From JBKPDV01 sp046728075 (GTDB lineage Bacteria > Acidobacteriota > Thermoanaerobaculia > UBA5066 > Gp7-AA6), in contig JBKPDV010000224.1 of the NCBI GenBank assembly GCA_046728075.1, positions 1-17,542 of the forward strand: DNA of 17,542 nt, written 5' to 3'. Both the position numbers and the translations under genes were made by a program. The notes below the pieces were generated by a model. The model saw only the letters and a list, made by a program, of their open reading frames with translations, was not told the DNA's origin and ran no database searches. Below are positions 12,528 to 17,542 of this stretch, one piece after another (positions within the stretch are counted from its first letter, which is position 1; the number at the start of each line of letters is the position of its first letter).

Positions 12528-13493
12528 ATGAAAGGGTTTGTCGGCTACGTCGCCCGGCACGGTCTGCCGCTCGTCTTTGGCACCGTTCTCGGGGAACAGC
12601 TGGGGCTCCCGATCCCCGCGATGCCGACGCTGATCGTTGCCGGCGCGCTCGCGGTCGAAAAAAACTTCCGGGCTTCGCACGCCCTCTTGCTCGCTGTCCT
12701 GGCTTCTGTCATCGCCGACATGGTCTGGTTCCTTCTCGGGCGCCGGTACGGATTTCGTGTCCTGCGGACCCTCTGCCGGATCTCGCTCTCTCCCGACTCC
12801 TGCGTTCGCCAGACCACGTCCTTCTTCGAGAAGTGGGGAATGCCGTCCCTCCTGGTGGCCAAGTTCGTCCCCGGATTCTCGACGGTCGCTCCGCCGCTCG
12901 CGGGCGCCATCGGAGCGTCCCTTGTCGCCTTTATCCTCTTCGACGCCGGAGGCGCCTTGATCTGGGCCGGAGCAGGAATCGGGGCGGGAATGATCTTTCA
13001 CCCAGTGATCGACCGCGTCTTCGACTTCCTGAGCGCGATGGGAGGTTGGGCGCTGGTCGTCGTGGGAGTCGCGCTCGCGCTTTTCATCGCCTGGAAGTGG
13101 TGGCAGCGCCGCCGTTTCTACGCCCTGCTGCGGATGGCGCGCATCTCCGTCGACGATCTTGCCCGCTTGATCGATTCCGGCGAAGGCCCGCTCGTGCTCG
13201 ACGTGAGGACGCCCAGCGCCCGGCGGGCGGATCCCCGACGGATTCCTGGCGCCCGTGTCCTGACCTTCGACGAAATTCCGGAGCACTCCGGAGATTTGCC
13301 CCTGGACCGCGACCTCATCCTGTACTGCACGTGACCCAATGAGGCTTCGGCGGCCCGTGTGGCCCGCGCGCTGATCGACAGAGGGTTCACGAGAGTGCGT
13401 CCGCTCGCGGGTGGACTGGAAGCCTGGGTCGAAGCCGGGCGACCCGTCGAGGGGGACGAGGAAGCCCTTCGCAGCTCGGCTTTCACCGCGTAG
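12528..13493 (+). CDS. DedA-rhodanese fusion with in-frame TGA (candidate selenoprotein)
   Basis: 321 codons with one internal TGA at 13332-13334 (codon 269). Residues 1-190 are a DedA/VTT membrane domain (GEQLGLPIPAMPTLIVAGAL; KFVPGFSTVAPPLAGAIGAS) with about five hydrophobic segments. Residues 205-310 are a rhodanese domain: LVLDVRTPSARR, then DLILYCT-[TGA]-PNEASAARVA, then VRPLAGGLEAWVEAGRPVE, ending at TAG 13491. In DedA-rhodanese relatives the loop is typically YCxCPNEA, so the TGA replaces the second cysteine, two residues after C267. The frame is intact and conserved on both sides. A G-containing hairpin loop begins 22 nt after TGA. Either selenocysteine insertion or a one-base change from TGC/TGT. 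If not read through, a 268-aa protein lacking half the rhodanese fold results. Confidence 0.8.
13350..13367 (+). promoter_or_regulatory. Candidate bacterial SECIS-like hairpin
   Basis: GCGG-CC (13350-13355) pairs with GG-C-CCGC (13361-13367, one bulged C), leaving a 5-nt loop CGTGT. The loop starts 22 nt after the in-frame TGA and has G as its second base. Both agree with published general rules for bacterial SECIS elements. In such GC-rich DNA a stem of this size is also easy to find by chance. Confidence 0.35.
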
Positions 13494-13623
13494 CCGAGAA
13501 GCCGTTCCTGCCGCGCCGGAGCACGCGCATCGCCTCCTAAGGCCTCGTTCTAGGCTAATCTCAAAACGCCGCCGTCAGGCCGACGCTGTCGGAGGAAGCG
13601 GCGGTCAGGCGATTGCCGCTCGA
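13494..13623. other. Intergenic spacer, no gene seen
   Basis: Between the convergent DedA-rhodanese and kdsA genes. It contains a loose inverted pair, CGCCGCCGTC (about 13567) and GGAAGCGGCGG (about 13601), which might act as a terminator. No T-tract or open frame of interest is visible. Confidence 0.4.
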
Positions 13624-13658
13624 GTCCTCAGTCCTCGATCCTCAGTCCTCAGTCGTGA
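13624..13658. repeat. Heptad repeat array G downstream of kdsA
   Basis: Five 7-bp units: GTCCTCA, GTCCTCG, ATCCTCA, GTCCTCA, GTCGTGA. They abut the kdsA stop codon (TGA at 13661-13659 on the minus strand). No clear inverted arm is visible. Confidence 0.82.
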
Positions 13659-14498
13659 TCAGCCTCTGACCACTTTCCAAATCTCCAGCACCGAACGAAT
13701 CAGCGCCGGCACGATCGCGACGTCGAGCTGAGTCGACGCGTCGGAAAGGGCACGATCGGGGTGGTCGTGCACCTCCAGAAAGAAGCCATCGACGTCCCCG
13801 GTGGCCGCCGCAGCGCGCGCCAGGATAGGAGCGTACTGCTTGAGCCCTCCCGTTTCCTTCCCGCCTCCGGGCAGCTGCATCGAATGCGTGACGTCGTAGA
13901 CGATCGGGCAGTCGAGGCCGCGCATCATCGCGAACGAACGCATGTCGACGACGAGGTTGTGATACCCGAAGGAGGTTCCTCGCTCGCAGAGGATCACCTC
14001 TCGGTTTCCGGCCGCGAAGAGCTTATCGACAACCTGACCCATGTCGTCCGGCGCCAGGAACTGTCCCTTCTTGACGTTGACCGGCTTGCCCGTCTTCGCG
14101 GCGGCGACGAGCAGATCCGTTTGACGAGAAAGAAATGCCGGGACCTGAAGCACGTCCAGAATGCGCGCCGCGACCTCGGCTTGAGCAGGCTCGTGGATAT
14201 CCGAGAGGAGTGGCAGGCCGGTCTTTGCCTTCACGTCCGAAAGAATGTCGAGGCCCTCCTCGAGCCCCGGCCCGCGGAACGAGTCCTTCGAGGAGCGGTT
14301 CGCCTTGTCGAAGGACGACTTGTAAACGATCCGCGCGCCTGTCTCCTCGCCGATCTCTTTCAGCCGCCGGCCCATCGCGATCGCGTGCTCGCGCGACTCG
14401 ATCACGCAGGGCCCGGCGAAAAAGAGGGGAGGCGCGTCGCCGCCGATCGTGAAGCCGGGCGCGATCGTGATCGCCCGCGGAAGAAGCTCAGAGTTCAA
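13659..14498 (-). CDS. kdsA: 3-deoxy-D-manno-octulosonate 8-phosphate synthase (KdsA)
   Basis: Condenses phosphoenolpyruvate with arabinose-5-phosphate to give KDO-8-P. The protein is 279 aa, standard length. Family motifs: AGPCVIES (28-35), KSSFDKANRSSKDSFRGPG (about 60-78), LSDIHE, VNVKKGQFLAP, CERGTSFGYHNLVVDMRSF and DVTHSMQLPGG. The cysteine C31 in GPCVIES, the histidine in DVTHS, and the Glu and Asp of FLEVHDHPDRALSDA match the ligands of the metal-dependent class of KDO-8-P synthase. The start is TTG 14498, which lies in a heptad array and has no visible ribosome binding site, so it is uncertain by a few codons. It follows pyrG by 78 nt. Confidence 0.96.
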   Translation of the reverse strand: MNSELLPRAITIAPGFTIGGDAPPLFFAGPCVIESREHAIAMGRRLKEIGEETGARIVYKSSFDKANRSSKDSFRGPGLEEGLDILSDVKAKTGLPLLSDIHEPAQAEVAARILDVLQVPAFLSRQTDLLVAAAKTGKPVNVKKGQFLAPDDMGQVVDKLFAAGNREVILCERGTSFGYHNLVVDMRSFAMMRGLDCPIVYDVTHSMQLPGGGKETGGLKQYAPILARAAAATGDVDGFFLEVHDHPDRALSDASTQLDVAIVPALIRSVLEIWKVVRG

Positions 14499-14568
14499 AA
14501 TTCAAAGTTCAAGGTTCAACGTTTCCTGTCCAAAACTCAACTTTGAACATTGAATCTTGAACCTTGAA
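14493..14568. repeat. Heptad repeat array F between pyrG and kdsA
   Basis: Left arm 14493-14520: GTTCAAA, ATTCAAA, GTTCAAG, GTTCAAC. Right arm 14541-14568, inverted: CTTTGAA, CATTGAA, TCTTGAA, CCTTGAA. The arms can pair across a 20-nt loop. The array supplies the kdsA TTG start and ends 8 nt from the pyrG stop (14577-14579). Confidence 0.92.
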
Positions 14569-14576
14569 CTCATTCC

Positions 14577-16238
14577 TTATGTCCTACCACCTGCGTCCTC
14601 TTTAGGAGCGAGCGCCTCTTCCAGCTCCTTCTCCCGCGCGGCCCGGTGCGCCTTGGCGGCGCGGATGAAGTCCCGAAACAGGGGGTGACACGCGAAGGGC
14701 TTCGACTTGAGCTCGGGATGGAACTGGCAGCCGAGAAACCAGGGGTGATCCTCGTGCAGCTCGATGATCTCGACGAACTTTCGATCCGGAGACATTCCGG
14801 TGAAGGAGAGGCCGGCCTCCTTCAGAACGGGAAGGTATTCCTGGTTGACCTCATAACGGTGCCGGTGACGCTCGGAGATCGACGCCTCGCCGTAAGCCCG
14901 CTGCGCGATCGACCCGGACGCCAGATCGCACGGATACTTGCCCAGGCGCATCGTTCCGCCCAGGGCCTCGACGCCGATCAAGTCCCGGAGCTTGAAGATG
15001 ACTTTGTGGCGCGGCTCCTCGTCGAACTCTGTCGAGTTGGCCTCCTCCAGCCCCGCGACGTGGCGCGCATATTCGATGACAGCCGTCTGAAGGCCGAGGC
15101 AGATCCCGAAGAACGGAACCTTCTTTTCCCGGGCGTACTGAATGGCTTTCATCATCCCTTCCACGCCCCGCCGGCCGAATCCTCCCGGAACGAGAATCGC
15201 GTCCGCCCGCGCCAAAACGTCGGGATACTGGTCGTTCTCGAGCGTCTCCGCATCCACGTAGTGCAGCTTCACCCGGAGGTTGTTGGCGATTCCTCCGTGG
15301 GCGAGCGCCTCGTTCAAGGACTTGTAGGAGTCGCCGTATTCCACGTACTTGCCGACGACGGCGATATCCACCTCTCCCGACGGGTTCTTGATGCGATTGA
15401 CCAGGTTCTCCCACTTGGAGAGGTCCCGGTCGTAGTGGGGGAGATTGAGCAAATCGAGAAGGATCTCGTCGAGCCCTTCCGCCGCGAACTGGAGCGGCAC
15501 CTCGTAAATCGACGGCACGTCCTTGGCGGTGATGACGGCCTCGACCGGCACGTTACAAAAGAGGGAGATCTTCTTCTTCACCTCCGGAGGCAACGCGCGG
15601 TCCGTGCGGCAGAGCAGCACATCGGGCTGAATCCCGATCGAAAGAAGATCCTTGACGGAGTGCTGCGTCGGCTTCGTCTTCAACTCGTCCGAGGCCTTGA
15701 TGTACGGGACGAGCGTCAGATGCACGTTGACGGCGTTGCCGCGTCCCGCCTCCTGGCGGATCTGACGGATGGCTTCGAGGAAGGGAAGCGACTCGATGTC
15801 ACCGACCGTCCCGCCGATCTCGATGAGCACGACGTCGGCGTCGGGACTGACGCGATGGATGTGCTCCTTGATTTCGTCGGTGACGTGCGGGACGACCTGA
15901 ACCGTCTTGCCCAGATAGTCACCGCGGCGCTCCCGCTCGATCACCGAAAGGTAGATCCGGCCCGCGGTCGTATTGTTCGTTCGGGCGGAGGTCATAGTAG
16001 TGAAACGCTCGTAGTGCCCGAGATCGAGGTCGGTCTCGGCGCCGTCGTCGGTGACGTAGACCTCGCCATGCTGGAAGGGAGACATCGTGCCCGGGTCCAC
16101 GTTGATGTAGGGATCGAATTTGGCCAGGGCGACCGAAAAGCCGCGCGCTTCGAGCAGGGCGCCGATCGAGGAAGCCGCGATCCCTTTTCCGAGCGACGAG
16201 ACGACACCGCCGGTGACGAAGACATATTTGCCGCTCAT
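14577..16238 (-). CDS. pyrG: CTP synthase (glutamine-hydrolysing)
   Basis: Makes CTP from UTP, ATP and glutamine; the CTP feeds CMP-KDO formation by the neighbouring kdsB. The protein is 553 aa, near the usual 540-550. The N-terminal synthetase domain starts MSGKYVFVTGGVVSSLGKGI, with the P-loop-like SSLGKG. The C-terminal class I glutaminase domain holds GICLGLQ (nucleophile C380) and FHPE. The start is ATG 16238: AAAGGAGG lies upstream and the ATGA overlaps the kdsB stop. A longer upstream frame would overlap kdsB and is not credible. Confidence 0.98.
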   Translation of the reverse strand: MSGKYVFVTGGVVSSLGKGIAASSIGALLEARGFSVALAKFDPYINVDPGTMSPFQHGEVYVTDDGAETDLDLGHYERFTTMTSARTNNTTAGRIYLSVIERERRGDYLGKTVQVVPHVTDEIKEHIHRVSPDADVVLIEIGGTVGDIESLPFLEAIRQIRQEAGRGNAVNVHLTLVPYIKASDELKTKPTQHSVKDLLSIGIQPDVLLCRTDRALPPEVKKKISLFCNVPVEAVITAKDVPSIYEVPLQFAAEGLDEILLDLLNLPHYDRDLSKWENLVNRIKNPSGEVDIAVVGKYVEYGDSYKSLNEALAHGGIANNLRVKLHYVDAETLENDQYPDVLARADAILVPGGFGRRGVEGMMKAIQYAREKKVPFFGICLGLQTAVIEYARHVAGLEEANSTEFDEEPRHKVIFKLRDLIGVEALGGTMRLGKYPCDLASGSIAQRAYGEASISERHRHRYEVNQEYLPVLKEAGLSFTGMSPDRKFVEIIELHEDHPWFLGCQFHPELKSKPFACHPLFRDFIRAAKAHRAAREKELEEALAPKEDAGGRT

Positions 16239-16963
16239 GAGACGGCCTCCTTTCTGAATAAGAGTTCGGCTTTTCGGAGATCCTCGGGTGTGTCGACGCC
16301 GATCGAATCGTCGGTCGCTTCTCCGACCCATATCGTATAGCCCGCCTCGAGCCACCGAAGTTGCTCGAGAGATTCCGTTCGTTCGAGGGGAGAGGGAGAG
16401 AGCGCCGCCAGACGCTGGAGCGTGGCCGCCCGGTAACCGTAGATTCCCAGGTGCTTGCGGTAAGCCGGCTGTCCGTGGCGCGCGTAGGGAATCGCCGCGC
16501 GCGAGAAGTAGAGCGCGCGGCCGTCCGCGGCGACCGCCGCCTTGACGATATTGGGATCGGCCGCGTCGGATGCCGGGATCGGGAGCGCCAGGGTCGCGAT
16601 CTCCCTTCGGGGATCGGACACGAGCGTCTCCACGGCTTTATCGATGTTCGACGGCGACATGAGCGGCTCATCCCCCTGCACGTTGACGTAAATATCCGCC
16701 GGAATCTGGCGCGCGGCTTCGGCCAGTCGGTCGGTCCCGCTCGCCGCGTCGGGAGAAGTCAGAACGGCCTCCCCTCCGGCTTCCCGCACCACCCTCGCGA
16801 TCCTTTCGTCGTCGGTGGCGACCACGACCCGATCGATCCGCCCTGCGCTCCGGGCGGCTTCCCACACGCGAACCACCATCGGCTTTCCGGCCAGTGAGGC
16901 GAGAGGTTTCCCGGGGAATCGGACGGAGGCGTAGCGGGCGGGGATGACTCCGACAATCTTCAT
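16235..16963 (-). CDS. kdsB: 3-deoxy-manno-octulosonate cytidylyltransferase (CMP-KDO synthetase)
   Basis: Activates KDO with CTP to CMP-KDO, the donor for lipid A glycosylation. The protein is 242 aa, standard for the family. Visible motifs: IPARYASVRFPGKPL (residues 7-21), VVVATDDERI, VQGDEPLM, YFSRAAIPYARHG, HLGIYGYRAATL and LEQLRWLEAGYTIWV. The start is ATG 16963 behind a good promoter, leaving a leader of only about 9 nt and no ribosome binding site. The stop overlaps pyrG as ATGA, so kdsB-pyrG-kdsA looks like one transcript. Confidence 0.97.
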   Translation of the reverse strand: MKIVGVIPARYASVRFPGKPLASLAGKPMVVRVWEAARSAGRIDRVVVATDDERIARVVREAGGEAVLTSPDAASGTDRLAEAARQIPADIYVNVQGDEPLMSPSNIDKAVETLVSDPRREIATLALPIPASDAADPNIVKAAVAADGRALYFSRAAIPYARHGQPAYRKHLGIYGYRAATLQRLAALSPSPLERTESLEQLRWLEAGYTIWVGEATDDSIGVDTPEDLRKAELLFRKEAVS

Positions 16964-16978
16964 GTTGTCGGGGATAAA

Positions 16979-17007
16979 AGTATATTCTGAGCGGCGCCTT
17001 GCGTCAA
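16979..17007 (-). promoter_or_regulatory. Sigma-70-type promoter of kdsB-pyrG-kdsA
   Basis: On the minus strand, TTGACG (17007-17002), a 17-nt spacer and TATACT (16984-16979) form a near-consensus housekeeping promoter. The predicted transcription start is near 16972, about 9 nt before the kdsB ATG. The -35 box lies within the first codons of the divergent gene. Confidence 0.8.
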
Positions 17008-17542
17008 ACGCGACCTCTGCTCGCGCGCCCCGTTCCGGCGTTTCTCTTGGTGATGACCCTCGCCGTCGCCGGGAGCGCTCTGGCCTGGAGCGTCGCGCGC
17101 CGGCATCAGGATCGACTCCATCGGGCGACGGGTCCCGCGAGTTGGATCTGGCTGGCAGATGAAGTGGGCGAAGAGCCCGCCCCGCTGCAGTTTTTTGCGG
17201 CCCGGGAATTCGACTGGCAGGGCTCGGGCAGCCGGCCCGCCCAGGCGTACCTCTTCGTCGATCGCCGGTACGCCCTTTTTTTCAATGGCGCACTCGTCGG
17301 GGAGGGCCGGCAGAAACCGGGAGATCCGCTCGACGCCTACGACCTTTCCGGTTTGCTTCGGCGCGGCGTCAATCGCATCGTGATAGGCGCCGAGAGTCCC
17401 GACGGAGCGGGGGGGATACTTTTCCTGCTCACCCTTCCCGACGGCACGCAGCTGCCCTCGGACGGCCGGTGGCGAGTGGCGAAAACGGAAAAGGAGCTGG
17501 AATCAGGCGGACAGCAGGCAGCTGTTTGGGGGAGTCCCCCGG
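16999..17542 (+). CDS. Membrane-anchored protein with beta-sandwich-like domain (partial)
   Basis: Open to the window edge, with 181 residues visible. TTG 16999 is the first usual start after an in-frame stop at 16975; ATG 17053 is an alternative. Residues about 10-32 form a signal or anchor helix (PAFLLVMTLAVAGSALAW). The exported part begins ASWIWLADE and then AYLFVDRRYALFFNGALVGE, DAYDLSGLLRRGVNRIVIGA. This matches the style of the galactose-binding-like, N-terminal rhamnosidase-type sandwich (a sugar-binding 'FxNG' strand followed by 'L..G.N.I.I'). A carbohydrate-active or glycan-binding enzyme is possible, but the defining catalytic part lies beyond the window. Confidence 0.65.
   Translation, partial: MRQTRPLLARPVPAFLLVMTLAVAGSALAWSVARRHQDRLHRATGPASWIWLADEVGEEPAPLQFFAAREFDWQGSGSRPAQAYLFVDRRYALFFNGALVGEGRQKPGDPLDAYDLSGLLRRGVNRIVIGAESPDGAGGILFLLTLPDGTQLPSDGRWRVAKTEKELESGGQQAAVWGSPP

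Noticed and set aside
12528..13334. DedA protein simply ending at TGA 13334
   Set aside because: The conserved rhodanese sequence continues in the same frame for 53 codons, so a plain stop does not explain the locus. A recent nonsense mutation remains possible.
16239..16355. N-terminal extension of pyrG upstream of ATG 16238
   Set aside because: It would overlap kdsB. The ATG has a strong ribosome site and the family N-terminus MSGKYVFVTGG.
1..17542. tRNA, rRNA, riboswitch, insertion sequence or integrase genes
   Set aside because: None could be recognised by eye on either strand. A covariance-model scan would be needed to exclude small RNAs.

Overview
The window is a GC-rich bacterial contig. 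Its first 24 bases are untrimmed Nextera (Tn5) adapter, so it most likely comes from a short-read (meta)genome assembly. The organism is Gram-negative: it carries the KDO/lipopolysaccharide set (kdsA, kdsB, kdsC, kdsD) and twin-arginine translocase genes. The mix of an ECF sigma factor, zinc-finger anti-sigma proteins, HEAT-repeat proteins, a DUF4097-like protein and KDO genes is most reminiscent of Acidobacteriota. That placement is inference from gene content and has not been tested by phylogeny.

Layout. 112-1737 (-): periplasmic S41 C-terminal processing protease. 1855-2957 (+): tatA-tatC, overlapping by 4 nt. 3018-9387 (-): one long co-directional run in the order ECF sigma, zinc-finger membrane anti-sigma, TPR/HEAT exported protein, DUF4097-like beta-solenoid, HEAT exported protein, kdsD, kdsC. 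9388-9705: G/C-skewed repetitive divergent region. 9706-12086 (+): two incomplete sigma-factor modules, each overlapping a ZAS-type zinc-finger gene by ATGA. The first has sigma region 4 only and the second region 2 only; a small basic protein lies between them. 12109-12416 (-): frameshifted NHL-like remnant. 12528-13493 (+): DedA-rhodanese fusion interrupted by one in-frame TGA exactly at a cysteine position of the rhodanese active loop. 13659-16963 (-): kdsB-pyrG-kdsA behind a near-consensus sigma-70 promoter. 16999-end (+): start of a membrane-anchored protein cut by the window edge.

How the genes fit together. kdsD makes arabinose-5-phosphate, kdsA condenses it with PEP, kdsC dephosphorylates the product, and kdsB activates KDO with the CTP that pyrG makes. 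In many Gram-negative genomes these genes are adjacent. Here about 9 kb of envelope-stress-like regulatory genes separate kdsA from kdsD. The ECF operon reads through towards kdsD-kdsC, so KDO supply may be tied to the sigma factor (inference).

Most unusual features: (1) a candidate selenocysteine, or else a nonsense mutation, in the DedA-rhodanese protein; (2) a different 7-bp tandem repeat family in almost every intergenic gap, usually touching or containing stop codons and often present as inverted arms; (3) sigma region-4-only and region-2-only genes close together, which could be a split sigma factor or the decayed pieces of two sigma genes.
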